Positions 45,967 to 58,155 of a stretch of 64,000 bases of DNA are shown here, one piece after another; position 1 is the first letter of the stretch, and every line of letters begins with the position of its first letter. The position numbers and the translations under genes are program-made. The stretch is from the NCBI RefSeq assembly GCF_048544455.1, contig NC_133529.1:56101271-56165270 (forward strand). Reading direction: 5' to 3'. The notes below the pieces were generated by a model that was not told where the DNA came from, made no database searches, and worked only from the letters and a program-made list of their open reading frames with translations. The stretch comes from Silene latifolia (Eukaryota > Streptophyta > Magnoliopsida > Caryophyllales > Caryophyllaceae).

Positions 45967-46742
45967 TTATAGTATTTCTTTAATTATATTGGGAGGTAAT
46001 TCGATTGAGTCTGGATCAGGATGATCCTCATTATCATCGTAAACAGAATTGCATTTAGAATAACACAAGGAGTAAGCAGAATCAGATTTATTCATATTAA
46101 AGCTTGAAAATAGCTGAAACAAAGAAGCCATTTGCGCGGTAGTCAGTGGCGGTAAAGGGGCAATTGCTGGTACATTCCCCAAGCTACTATTACTAGGCGA
46201 TACTATACTAGGAGAAACAAAAGGGTGGGAGTGACGATAGGAGGAGACTCTCTAGCGACTTCTCTAGACTTAGATCCTGACTCCGACTCTAATTCCGACT
46301 CTGACTTGAATTCATCATCTTCGGGTTCTCCTTTGAACATCTCTCCTTCTCCAGTAGTGACCTTAAAGAGTTTTCCTTGATTGTTGGTCCACTTGATCGA
46401 CTTTTTCTATCCTTTCTGCTCATTTGTACTGGTGTAAGTCATCAGTGCTATAGGTTTGAAATGGTCGTCTTGAAGTATCATGGTAATGATCTCATCCTGC
46501 GCTGCCTTGACGAATCGATCCTCTCCAAATAGAAGGCTAACAGCCTGTTTGTCGAGACAAGGTGTCTGACGAGTTTTGACGGTAGGAACCGTTTCTGGAT
46601 GAAGAAAATAACACTCATGGAAGACCTCGATTCCATCTAGTTGATTGCCTCTATACCACCAAGGTCCGGGAAATCCATGAAAATATTCACAATAACCTTC
46701 CCTGACGAAGTACCCATGTAGCATAGGGAGATAGGGTTGCAT
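45967..46742 (-). pseudogene. gypsy-2 gag-pol linker region
   Basis: Open pieces 46742-46407 and 46182-45967 carry sequence resembling the variable linker between protease and RT in Tat elements (GFPGPWWYRGNQLDG, then an acidic region). No catalytic motif is seen. Confidence 0.55.
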
Positions 46743-46885
46743 TTGGACTCATTTACTTTTACGATTTTGAACATGAGCAAGCATTTCGAAGGTTTCGGCC
46801 TTCGTGGGCTTGTACCCCAAGCCTAGTGGTATCTTTTGGGAGTTACCTTCCTTAAAAGGTGTAAAGGTACTCTCTCTGATAGGGT

Positions 46886-47573
46886 TTAGTGGCATTCCTG
46901 GGAAGTATCCCTGGGTTTGAATATGTGGTTGACCACTAAGTTGGAGTATGGGTTGAAGTACAAGGGAGCCAGCTCGCTTTCTATAAGGTTTATAATTTGA
47001 AATTCTCCAAGCTCGTGCAATGGATCTATAACTACTTGGTTGCTTGATATTTTCTCTATTACGGCCTTGGTAGGTGATGAAGTGATCGTCGCTACCTTGC
47101 CATCTAGAGAGATCTTGATCTTTTGGTGTAAAGTGGATGTCACTGCTTTGGAAGCGTGAATCCAGGGCCTACCTAGAAGTATATTGAAAGATGCCTCGAT
47201 GTCCACTATTTGAAATTAACCTTTCGCTCGATTGCCCTGTGGCCACGGTAAGGTTAATTATCCCCACTACTTTACGTCACGTTCCATCGTATGCCTGAAC
47301 GCCTTGGTTAGTAGGAGTCCAGTCTTATCTTTTCATGCCTAACTTGTATGTTGTCTTTAGTGGTATGACATTGACTGCGGAGCCATCATCCACCAATGTC
47401 ATTGGTACGTTTTTCTTCAAGCATGTGATTGTGATGTATAGAGCGAGGTTATGAGTGACGCCAAAGGGGGGCAAGTCGTCATCTGAGAAAGTAACTGGGT
47501 TACTTAGCTTGACCGAGTCTTGGAAGACTATGTTGACGATGTCATTGGGTGTAGAGTTGTGTGCTACGTTCAA
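46886..47573 (-). pseudogene. gypsy-2 aspartic protease
   Basis: Pieces 47573-47325 (VPMTLVDDGSAVNVIPL, active-site-like D-x-G) and 47206-46886 (NILLGRPWIHASKAV). Together they match the protease domain in order, but a break near 47210-47325 separates the two signatures. Confidence 0.75.
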
Positions 47574-48690
47574 TTTAGCTAATGCTTGCAGTAAAGCCTA
47601 ACTATGAGGAAATAAACTTGTAACTAGTTGCTAGACTGAAAGATCAGCCTTTGTCTTTTGAAGTTGCTTCAATAAATGGTCAGCAGATTTATCTTCGCCA
47701 TTATTTGGTGTGATGACATTGGTGTTAGTAGTTGGACCATTAGCAACTGGACCACTCGTTTGCCTTCAGTGACATTTTGATATGGACGCCCCAAGCGAGT
47801 AAGGTGGTATACATCTTGATCTTCACTAGCCCTGACTAGAGGATGTTATTTGAGGTAAACATCTTCATCGTCATCCGCCCATATTCCATTGACGATATTG
47901 AGCTCTTTCAAGCTTATGATTTCAGCCAGTAGGCTGATTATTTGCTCGACTAGATTTTCGGTCACTGCGATCACTTCTTGCATTGTGGATCCTTGAGATA
48001 GGATTGGAACGATTGGCATGTATCCCCTAGGTATAGTGCTTGGATTGCGTAGGAATGCCTATGTGGCTTCTAGCTCTGAAACTTGTCTACTTACACCCTT
48101 TGCCCATGCGACAAAATCAGCGATAGTAGGGGAGATGGTAGAATAACTCTCCTCATTTTCAAGTGCATTGACCTCATCTTCAGCTGGAGAAATGAGGTGT
48201 GAACAATCCAAGGTGGGTTCCTCTTCTGTGATCATCAGAATTCTAAGAGGATTCTGAGTGTTGCTAGGCTTGCTTGCAGGAGGTATAGGCAAGCGCCCAT
48301 CTTCAATCATATCCTGAATGGCATGCTTCAATTTGAAGCTATTCTCTGTATCGTGCCCTTTGCCTCTATGGTACTCGCAGTAGGCATTTTCATCCTAGGA
48401 CCTAGACTTCTTTTATGGGTCAAGTATAGTTCTTATGGGTTGGAATTTGCCTTGTTTCATCAATCTTTTTAGAGGATTGGAGTACGAGTCACCAACATTG
48501 GTGAACTTCCTCTACGGGTATTCTTCTTAGTAGACAATTCGACAAGGTTGACCTCGTCGGTCTTGCGAGTGGAGCCATAAGAACGACTCGTTGTGCCTTG
48601 ATATCCGTGGCCTACCGTTTTGGAGAAGAGTCCTTTACGGATGTCGTCTTCAATTCTTTTGAAGAGTCTATCACGGTCGAAATACTCGAG
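47574..48690 (-). pseudogene. gypsy-2 gag C-terminal part
   Basis: The longest open piece is 48331-48059. Just before it (about 48332-48390) the minus strand encodes CEYHRGKGHDTENSF, a gag zinc-binding-like motif in which the last Cys is Ser. A gag-like RLFKRIEDDIRKG lies at about 48630-48672, where the sequence is cut by the Sirevirus-like LTR. Confidence 0.65.
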
Positions 48691-50108
48691 AGGGGGGAGG
48701 TGAATTGAGTATTTAAAAACTTATGCCCACTTTTTATTTTTTATCTAAGTAATTAATTATTTAAAGTTTATTGATTAAACTTTAACTAATTAACTTAACG
48801 ATTGATGAACGTAATGAAATGGACAATAAAGAAAACTGCAAGGACACACAATATTTGAAGTGGTTCAGCTTCACACGTCGAAGCCTACGTCCACTATTCT
48901 AGATTAATAATTTTAGTACCTTTCTCCGGATTACAAAATTATCAACCTAACTCGTATAACTAACTCTAGTTATAACTCGATTTGAATATCACTAGATATT
49001 CGGTTTTGACTATCTTAAGTTACTAAGAAAGCACTTAATTGTTCTTCTAGGTGTTCACACAATTGAACGAGTAAGAAACAATATGAAGTACTATTATCTT
49101 ATAACTTAACCTTAAGAATAATAAGCAAATTTCATAAAGATTTTCAAATGCAAAACAACAATAAAAATACTTGATTAAAATTAAACACAAATTGTTTGCA
49201 ATGAATTTCTATATTTCGAAAAGCTTGTTTGAATTAGTGAATATCATGAGTATATATAGTAGAAGAGAAACACTAGGGTTTATTCGAAACCCTAGGGATG
49301 CCGTGAGGCAAGATAGATTATTTCATAAGAAATAAGTTTGGCCATCACACGGCTCATAGGCCCACCTTGGCCGAAAACCTAGGTCAAAATATCAAGGGGT
49401 AGATTAGGGGTAGGTTTAGATAATTTAGTAAACCCTCGGTAGCATGACGACTGACAAGTCGTTTTACTAACCAATAGGATAATGTAAATTATTCATTCTA
49501 AACAAACCATATTACATCTCTATCATATATACACATGATTTCGAAACATGTTTGAAGAATTTTATCTTTTGAAAAATTATTTTAAAACTATTAAAATCGT
49601 GCTTTAAAATGCAACCCAAAGTTATAGTAGAAATAGCTATAACCTTAAGTTTGGTAAATAAAGTTATAGATGAAATAGCTATAACCTTACCTTTCCAATA
49701 TTACTTCATAAGATACGGTTATTAGATGAAGTCTTATACTAACTAATCTTTCTGGAGATCTTCAGTGATAGGATCTTCTTTTTATCTTGATCATAAGCTC
49801 TTCATCTTGAGCTTTTTATAGACTTGATCGAGCCTTTTATTTGAGTGATCATCATACTTGAAACTTGTTACAGTTACTATAAAGCTTTAAGAATCTTCAA
49901 TGTTATAGCTCAAGCTGCTATAACATTACTTGAATGATGCTTCACAAATCTTTAATGTTATAGCCACGATTGCTATAACATTACTTCCTTGTATAGTAAA
50001 CTTTAATCAACCTATTAAAGACTAACAAACGATTATGAGCAAGAGTATATATACACAAAGCACACACACTTGTCATTATCAAAACTAATCATATATCTAT
50101 ATGGTCCA
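48690..50108 (-). repeat. 3' LTR of a Sirevirus-like copia element
   Basis: On the minus strand the LTR starts TGGACCATATAG at 50108 after a purine tract and ends near 48690 just after CAATTCACCTCCCCCCTCTC, a CACC-CCCC-TCTC-type LTR end common in Sireviruses. The left edge is uncertain by about 15 bp, and no TSD could be verified because the 5' end is outside the window. It contains four GTTATAG...CTATAAC hairpins. Confidence 0.65.
49621..49983. repeat. Four GTTATAGC...GCTATAAC hairpins in the Sirevirus-like LTR
   Basis: 49621-49627 / 49637-49643 (7 bp); 49663-49669 / 49679-49685 (7 bp); 49899-49909 / 49917-49927 (11 bp perfect, plus TTCAA/TTGAA outside); 49953-49964 / 49972-49983 (12 bp perfect). 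Loops are 7-9 nt and differ. Confidence 0.85.
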
Positions 50109-50113
50109 GCGTA

Positions 50114-50326
50114 TTCCCCCTTTTTGACGATGAAAAGTCTCTTACGATTTGTGACTAAGTGTAAGTTCCCCCCTCAACACAATAATATAAAAGTTATAGT
50201 CATTTGAACGCAAGAACAATCCACTTATATGCAAAGTATAGCATCTAAGGACCTTAAGAGATTAAAGGTTCTGACAAGGAGCAAGCTTAGGCAAATACTT
50301 AAGTCACGATAATTTCTTCCCCCTCT
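50114..50326 (-). promoter_or_regulatory. Multiple polypurine tracts (Sirevirus signature)
   Basis: Minus-strand purine tracts at 50125-50114 (AAAAAGGGGGAA), 50174-50165 (GGGGGGAA) and 50326-50316 (AAGAGGGGGAA). Two of them are preceded by ATCGTCA- or GATGTCA-type words. Sireviruses are known for repeated PPT-like motifs upstream of the 3' LTR. Confidence 0.65.
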
Positions 50327-50625
50327 TGACATCATCGAAAAGACGAGAAAAGATATAAAACAACTAGAATAATATACATCGAGACACGTATTAATCATGC
50401 AAAGAAAGATTACAAAACGAGAACGTAATCTATGATAAGCAAGCAAAATATAAAATATGTCTACTACAAACCATAGAGTCTAATGCCAAAGGGCCGAATA
50501 GTTAACAAGTTTAATGCCTAATGGGCCGAATAGATAAGTAAGCCAAAATGGGCCGAATTAGACAAATATCCAAAATATAAAGTCTAAAAGAAAAAAAGAG
50601 CAAGGAATGGGATTGTAGGACGGGT
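50327..50625. other. Noncoding stretch downstream of the env-position gene
   Basis: Three GGGCCGAAT words at 50491, 50523 and 50550, spaced about 30 bp, form a short degenerate tandem repeat. No ORF. Confidence 0.5.
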
Positions 50626-50949
50626 TTAGGCATAGTCGCGTCTCACGGTATTGGGGTTAACATAACCGGGACGAGTCTTAAACTCAAGAGTGTCAAGATG
50701 ATCGAAGCAAGACCGCACGTGATTAGCTTGTGCCGTGAGGCACGTCTCAAAATTGAGCACTTTTAACGACAAGGCCTTAGTAGTTTCGAAAATAAGTCCC
50801 ATAGTCGGATGCATAGCTTTCCCTTTACGCTAAATAGCCCTTCCTTGACTAGCCAAGTTAGCCAATGATCCGGAATGACGGACACACTGCTTAGCTGCTC
50901 TATCCGCATCATGAGCCATGATTTCAATGCGCCCTTCTAACCCATGTAA
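50626..50949 (-). pseudogene. C-terminal part of the 'putative plant transposon protein'-like gene
   Basis: The minus-strand frame enters from the solo LTR junction at 50949 with an AYLHGLEGRIEIMAHDADRA stretch, meets a TAG near 50832, and ends NTVRRDYA at the stop at 50626-50628. It continues the frame of 52739-53789 once the solo LTR and one TSD copy are disregarded. Confidence 0.6.
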
Positions 50950-50954
50950 ATAGG
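50950..50954. repeat. Solo LTR TSD, left copy (ATAGG)
   Basis: Identical to 52734-52738. Confidence 0.88.
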
Positions 50955-52733
50955 TGGTCGTGATCCCTCGTGAGTTTTAGTTTTCAGTACTTATCGTTAG
51001 GAGCACCTAGACCAAAACACAATTTATAACTTCACCAACAACTTTACAATTTAGTAAAGAGGCAAGTAAAGGTCGGATCCCAAGGGACGGGAATTAAGAT
51101 GAGATTTCTATTGCAAGTAGTGGTGTCTAAGGTTGTCACAATTGGGGTTTGAAGTAGAAGATCACTAAACTAAATAGCAATGAAGGTAAACAAGCAAGAT
51201 GAATTAAAAGGGATGTAAACAATTGATAAAAGGCACTAGGGTGTCATGGGGTCATAGGGGATTTATGGGAATTGATCATACAAACATATTCTCAAGTTAT
51301 AAGCAAGCAATTATTGTTGTGATGGATCGAGTTGGTTTATATCTTACAATCCTAGGAAAGTTTGGGTCCCGGAGCCGAATCGATTAGATTGTACAACACC
51401 TACAAGTCGACTTAATCTTCCCTACTCAACTACATGCATGGTCTAATGAGACTCGAGTTGGTTTATGTCTTACAAGTCTCATTGAAAAGATAGGTGATGG
51501 GTAAAAAATGCAAGGATTCATAGGCTCACATTTCATCAAACATAACATGTGCATAAGTTGAGATCACAACAAGCAAGCAAATAAACTATGAAAGCATATT
51601 AATTTAAGCATGAATTATTCCCCATGTTGGTTTCCCCTAATTACCCATTAACCCTAGCTAAGGAAACTACTCACTCATTATCATGTTGAACATGCTAGCA
51701 AGGTTGTCAATCATACCAACAAAGTAAAACATGATGAATAAATGAAAGTGATTAACAATAATTAAAAAGGGATTAAGAGAATTATACCTACTAATGATTC
51801 CAATAATAAAGCAAAGAATAAAAGAAGTACTTGATGCTTGATTGAGAGGTTGTCAATCTCCCAATGATAACCCAAATAATCTTCAATTACCCAAAATAAA
51901 GGATGAACAATAGAGAGATTAAGGAAATAAAACTTGTATTAAAACTTGATTAAATGTTGATTACAAGATTAAAGAGAGATTTGATTGATATTAACTACAC
52001 TAAAGATTGCTAAGAAGAACATGCCCTTCTAATTAGACTAATGGGGTATTTATAGTGGGGATTAGGTACATAAATTAGGGTTTACTAAGGGCTTAAATGA
52101 CGATTAAGTCCTTGAGGAATCGCCGGTCTCTAGGGAGACTCCGGTCTCTTTTTCGCCGGTCTTAGAAAAAGATGTGCATCCTTCCTTGAAGCTTGTAGAA
52201 GATGAAATGGAACTGTCTGGGAATCCGGGTGTCTTTAGCACGGGACGGGCGGATTTGGGCGTTCCTGGACGAGCGTCCAGAGGGTGAAGACGGGCGTCTT
52301 CTGGGGGTTCTGCCCGGGCGTCTTGTGGTGGAAGACGCTCGGATTGTGCTGGTGGACGGGCGTCTTCAGGGCAATCCGCACGGATTGTCAGGCAGTTTCT
52401 TTCCTTCTTCTTTTCTTCCTTTTTCTTCATAAAATCCTTGAAGATTTCCTCGGGGATGCAAGGATCTTTTCTCATCATTGCCCATCTACTATAGTATGTA
52501 CAAAGGCCTTCTAATCTTGTCTCTCCTTGATGCTTGGTCATTGAATTCAATCAATTTAGCCTCATTTTGCCAAGAAAATACAAGGTTTGCACTCCTTTCC
52601 TACCAAGGACACAAAACCTCAAAGAATATGCAAAACAAAGAACTAAAGACAATAAATGACCCAAATATGCACTAAAAAGCATGGGAACAAGGCTAATTCG
52701 GGGACTAAATATGCTCTAATTATGGTCACATCA
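50955..52733 (-). mobile_element. Athila-family solo LTR (1779 bp)
   Basis: Plus-strand ends TGGTCG...CACATCA with a perfect 5-bp TSD (ATAGG) and no internal region, so this is a solo LTR from unequal recombination. It aligns along its full length with 26367-28213. It carries its own GACGGGCGTC/GACGCTCGGATT words at 52245-52390. Confidence 0.92.
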
Positions 52734-52738
52734 ATAGG
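52734..52738. repeat. Solo LTR TSD, right copy (ATAGG)
   Basis: Matches 50950-50954. Confidence 0.88.
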
Positions 52739-53789
52739 CTAAGACCTCGGCATTACACGAATCATGAGAAACCGGAGCCCCATCTTTATCCTTTTCCCAA
52801 TCCCGAGACCAACTCCATAAGCAACTTATTTTCAGCATCCAATTTTTCACAAATACTTGTCAAGAACGAATCCAATTTTTAGTCAAAGACCATCATCACA
52901 TCCGGCTTTTCCACCACACTACCCTTGGATAAGAAAATCAAGTCGGGTCCAACCGCGGCTATTTTCATTAACTTGAGATGAGTATCACACATCTCGTCCT
53001 TGACCATGACCCCATAGCTAGTAAGACCGACAACTCCTTTGTGTTCCAAAAGTCGAGAAATCCACATCCCAAAAGGTAAATCCAAAGTAGTATAGAATTT
53101 TTCCTCGGTGACGGAGATCCTCGTTTGGACAATGCGATGAAAAACAAGTCGAGGAAGACTAACTTTAACACCTTCGAGCCACTTGGAGACCAAAACCATC
53201 TCATAGCTCGACAACTTATCACGACCTCCTCTCCTCGGGACAACCGTATTCCAAAGAAATTTTAAAAAGAACTTTACCTTAGGAGTAAATGGACCCGCCA
53301 ACATACTACTTGACCCCTTAACACCATCATCAAAAGACCTCTTAATTTGAAGTTTCTCTTCCTCTGTCACATCTCCCAATTCCGCAGTTGGGTTGATTTC
53401 CATCCCATCATCAGGGACGGAAAACAGAGTGCAAAAATCGTCAAGGGAGACGGTGACTTCAAACCCATTTATCATTGCATGCAACACATTCTTCTTTATA
53501 AAAAACGAATCACAGAATTGGATTACCTCGATAGGATAGACGGGACTGATTAGGGAGCAAATCTTTGTCCATTCTTGATAAGTCAAGAAATCCTTAAAAA
53601 ATTATAAAGATTCAACCTTTGCATACCACTCTTCGGAATAGGACCATCCTCCATGAATACCGTATCTCATAACACGGTCTACCCGAGTCCTCTCCTCCGC
53701 GGTAAATCTAACCTTATCAAGACCCGTCATGTTGCATTCGGTATATATTCTCGGAACAAAGTTCTTTGAGAACCATCTCGGTTAACCAC
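52739..53789 (-). pseudogene. Core of a 'putative plant transposon protein'-like gene in the Sirevirus env-like position
   Basis: The largest open piece (53586-52879, 235 codons) contains HAMINGFEVTVSLDDFCTLF, KVKFFLKFLWNTVVPRRG, SSYEMVLVSKWLEGVKVSLP and ISVTEEKFYTTLDLPFGMWI, in the order seen in plant proteins annotated 'putative plant transposon protein' (recalled, not searched). Upstream, 53789-53587 continues with PRWFSKNFVPRIYTECN and VRYGIHGGW-like motifs; a TAA lies at about 53605. The downstream end holds a stop at 52879. The N-terminus is at 62813-62568, on the other side of the inserted copia-type element. It lies between Sirevirus pol and the multiple PPTs, where these elements carry an extra ORF. 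Molecular function is unknown. Confidence 0.65.
53785..53789. repeat. TSD ACCAC of the gag-only copia element, left copy
   Basis: Matches 62563-62567. Confidence 0.88.
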
Positions 53790-55061
53790 TGAAGGAAATG
53801 TAGATTCATATACACATTAACATACTCATATATGTCTAAGTAAATTTGTCATAAAATTAAAACGGATCTTATGCATGCAAACAATAAGATAAATAGAGGA
53901 GAAATCATGTCCTTACATTGTAGATTTCGGCTATTAGGGCACAAGAGAGATCACCTATCTCTCTTGTTCTTGAGCTTTTCCAATGGAAGAATAAAGATCT
54001 AAGTGTAAGATCTCTCCCTATGCTTTATACCCAAGGCTCCTCTTAATATAATTAATATTACAAATACTAGTTATAATATTAATCAAGGTAGAAAATTGAC
54101 CCAAAATATTTATTAACACATAAATATTTCGGTATTATGGAGGGAGATGTAGAGAGCTTTTTATCTCTCTAGAATACTAATTTTTGGATAATAAGTTGAA
54201 ATGAATATCACTAACACATTTTAGTGTAATAATAGGTAAAATTATGAGAAAAACCAATGATGGTTTTCACATAAAAAACCGGGTGGAATGGGGGGCTTTT
54301 AGGGGAGCCAATGCATGAACACTTTTGTCTTCACAAGAATATTAGGGTTGCATGGCTAGGAATGTAGGTAATCATTGTGTTCTTATAATAATTAAACAAA
54401 CACAATATTAGCTTCCACTACCCCTTTATTTCGGCATTCATGGATTAACAAGTGATCCATTTTATTTTTGTCAATTGTAAATATGTCACATGTCACATGT
54501 GACATATATTTGTTATGTATTTTTAACATATTAAAAATCAACGTATTATCAAAAATACGTCACACACAAAAATCGACTTGGTAATTTTACAATTACTTGT
54601 GCCAAAATATTTTACCTTTTATAAATTACAACTGATTGTATTTATAACAATTCATTCAATTTAATTGTTACATTAAACAATTATTTCATCCGAGTAATGA
54701 TACAATTCAATTACATAGACCGTATCTTATTTAATCATAATATGATACGTAAATTTTACTTCCAAAATCGTCCGTCAATTTTCAAGTAATTTAATTAACT
54801 CGTAACATTATACGATCAATTAAATAATCAATTAAGAGTATTGCCCTTTAGGTATGACCTAGGGGGTCATCAACGATCACCACCGTCACACACGACAAGA
54901 ATGTCAAACTCTAGTCAGCCAATCATTACCGATATATGATGACCAGTTGACAGTAACAAAAATTACTTCCCAATTGTATTCATTTTAATGAGACTTAAAC
55001 ATGTGATCATCATGATCAACAGTCGTGATCGCATTATTGTCGGAGGACACATATTCCAACA
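53790..55061 (-). repeat. Gag-only element 3' LTR
   Basis: Plus-strand ends TGAAGGAAATG...TATTCCAACA; on the minus strand it begins TGTTGGAATATGTG. It differs from the partner by a few short clusters (around 54628, 54712, 54737, 54868 and 54890). Confidence 0.93.
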
Positions 55062-58000
55062 ATCTCCCACTTGTCCTCGACAAGTGTGCGTCACCAATTC
55101 TCTTGTCCTATTACTATCTCCCACTCAATGCAAGGTGTCTTTCAGGTCGTACTTGCAAGTGATCATATCGAGAGTGGTTTCCTCGATCTGGAGAATAACT
55201 GATTGACCGGATTTATCCACTCTGGATACCTTCCGAGCGTGGCCACGCATTTCCAGTTCATTACTCCTCGAGTGGCCCTGAGATATTGTTATAACCCTGA
55301 CTAGGGGTGGACAATTCCTATCGCACTCATTCCCTTCGACTAGCCACAGCCATCATAACCCAAAATATGCCCATTTGACCCCATTTACGAAGGTCGTAGT
55401 AACACAAATCAAAGTTAATCAGAATCGTGCCATCTTAGGAGAATAGTCTTTAGTCAAAAGAATCGACTCATTTGAATACTATAGTAGCTCTCGCCACGAC
55501 CAGGCTATATAAATTTGCCAGAACTCTATAAGTGGTCATAAGGCCCGACAAAATGTTCCTAACAATCTGCCTATGTGATCGACTAGTCATCTCACATGAC
55601 TCTATGGCACTTGAACTTGCCATCAATCGCCTCACACTCTAGTCACTTCGAGACGTCACCTCATATAAGTAACTATGGGCAAAAACAATGTTAATCCATG
55701 TTCACTTTAACGGGGTTCAATTGTCTCTACAACCCATTTGGATATAACAATGTTCAAAGTGAGTTAATAATAACTCAAACGACAAATGTCGACATCACAC
55801 TTGGGTAGTCAATATCATATTACAACCTTGTGATGTTTATCGTAAGTGTAAACACTTATTGATTGCAATGGAAGTTTAACATCCCATGTGTTCAAACTTC
55901 TTACACTTGCATTTTCCTTCACATTCATGTTCTCATACCATGAATTTTACTAAGTGCACATCAAGGTTCTCGACCTTGGTTTTGGTTCTTTAACTTGAAA
56001 GAACTTTCTTATCGATCATCTCATAACGAACGAATTTGCGATGAATAATACAACTTGTACCGATCAAGTATTCCATCCACACACAATGCACTAGGTATAT
56101 GTTTTGTAGAATCTTGTAATAGTTGACAAGGATATTAGCTTAGTACTTCTGACAAGTCCTAGCTTAACTAGGAAAGATTATCTTTGAATAACTTCTTATT
56201 CAACCAACCATCTTTCCAAAACTTCTCATTTCTCCTTTCAAATATGAAAGATTTGGGATTCTCATAAATCCTTACATGTGTTCGGATTTCATATATATGT
56301 GCAACCTATTGTCACATAATCGAGTATTCCGTCAAACACCGAAATCGCTCATCGGATTCTACTCGAGAATTCATGACGTTTCTATTATGGCTCACCAACC
56401 AATCATCATGCTCTTATGCATATGATTCATAATTGGACATGTACATGATTATTCTAATGGCGGAAACATTAGTTACTAATAATCATGAGATCAACCGCTC
56501 TCAGGTTCAATGAACTACCATGACTGCTAATGGTAATCCCATTTTCATTCATATGAATAACCTATGTAAATGTTGATACGATGTGTATCTCTTTAATACT
56601 AATCCAACGTCCCTGATGTAGTTGGATTCATCATTGTCCATTTTCATCCAGAATTGAAAACTCAAAAGCTTCTTTATGAAAGAAGGTATTAGCTCGTCAT
56701 TCTTTAATGAGTAATGAGTTTTATACATTCAAGGATGATAGCTCCCACTAAATTCCATGTCGTCACATGAGAATTTCCTAACTCCCACTCAATTCAACAT
56801 ATTTCGAAATTGACTTCTCAATCGAAATTTGTCAAGAATATAAATATAAATTGCTTTGCCAAGTTACTAGGATAAAACCATATATGTTCCCATCATATCT
56901 TTTCAAAATGCCTATTTTGAAGTGATCTCATCTCAACCTTACGGAAAGAGATTTCAAATCTCTAACACACTCATGTCATAATGATGTGTAGCAATGTCAT
57001 TATTCAAATATAAGCAATATCTAGAATACGTCCTTCGGAATACTCTTTCGGAAGGAGGATTAACCATTTCCTAGCGAGGTTAAGCAATGACATTTGCGTG
57101 GTTAAAACGTTGGCTATTTGAAGATGTCGGAATATCAATCTTTGCAACTTAATCTTGATCATAACTAGTATGTTACTTTGATTCATTTAGGCTCTTAAGT
57201 AAAACTCATGATTGAAACTATTTGGTCAAAATTTATCATATAGAACTTAGTCAAAAACTCGTTAAGACTTTACATTAGTCATTTTTATCCAAAACTTCTT
57301 TTGGTCTCCTCGTGTAGTTATCTTGAGAATATACTCTTATGATTACTACACTTGGTCTCTTTAGTCATATAGAACTAACTTGAGACCATAGATCTCATCT
57401 TTTCGGCATACTATGTAAATAGATATACCTTTATTCAAATCATTTTCTCTTGCGTAGATCTTTATTTACATAAGTACACAATTTTATCTTGCCTTGTGTG
57501 TTGTGTCCTCATTTTTCTCCCACTCTATCTTTAGAATAAATACACTATAGATTCAAAGATAGCATATGAGACACAATTTAATGATATTGAAGTATAAGGA
57601 GAACTATCTCATAGATAGACTAATAGTTATTGAATTCATATGTGTACTTGGTGGTTGACATACCTTAAGAGAGTTCATAGACTCAAAATCACTTTATAAA
57701 TGATCATACACAAGCCTTAAGCATGTGGACATATAATGAAACCCGTCATTATAATTGTCTATTGGATCACTTTTAAGTGAATAATCTTATGTTTCAAAAC
57801 GCAAGCATTTAAAGATGAAATTTTAGAACATAAAGGATAAATGATAAAAACGGGTGACTTGGGTTGCAAACCAAGTCACTATCATCCAAAATACAAACCA
57901 TTATCCAAAATACCTTTCCATGTCGAACACGGAAACTTAAAGTTCTAAAAATTCAAAACATAGCTTAAAATAAGACAATGAAAAACAAAGCTCCACAAAA

Positions 58001-58155
58001 GCTATCCTTAGCTTCTCCATGGTTTCTCATGCTTGTTTTTCTTTTCCCTTGTCTTTGCTTGGTGGAGGCCCTATTTACAATAAAAAGGGAGATACATTAT
58101 CACAACTTTGCATCATAATACCATAGTTGAATTTAGAAACATAAAAGAAGGTTAG
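55062..58155 (-). other. 3' noncoding region of the gag-only element
   Basis: The first 20 bp read on the minus strand GTCGAGGACAAGTGGGAGAT, the PPT. The following 3 kb has no pol motif on either strand. It might derive from degraded pol, but nothing recognisable remains. Confidence 0.7.

Larger units (their letters stand above)
13340..48690 (-). mobile_element. gypsy-2: old Tat-like Ty3/gypsy element, interrupted by three insertions
   Basis: Minus-strand gag, protease, RT, RNase H and integrase segments run from about 48690 down to 43222. They resume after the LINE at 38531-38144 and after gypsy-1 at 20857-20707. They are followed by two antisense gene remnants, a PPT and a 3' LTR ending at 14023. 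Stops and frameshifts occur throughout. No 5' LTR is visible: the gag end at about 48690 is cut by the Sirevirus-like element. Tat affiliation rests on the integrase sequence style and on antisense genes between pol and the 3' LTR, a known feature of that lineage. The left boundary is approximate. Confidence 0.75.

Noticed and set aside
54988..55206. 72-codon ORF across the LTR/internal border of the gag-only element
   Set aside because: It spans the LTR end and PPT, so it is not compatible with a gene of the element.
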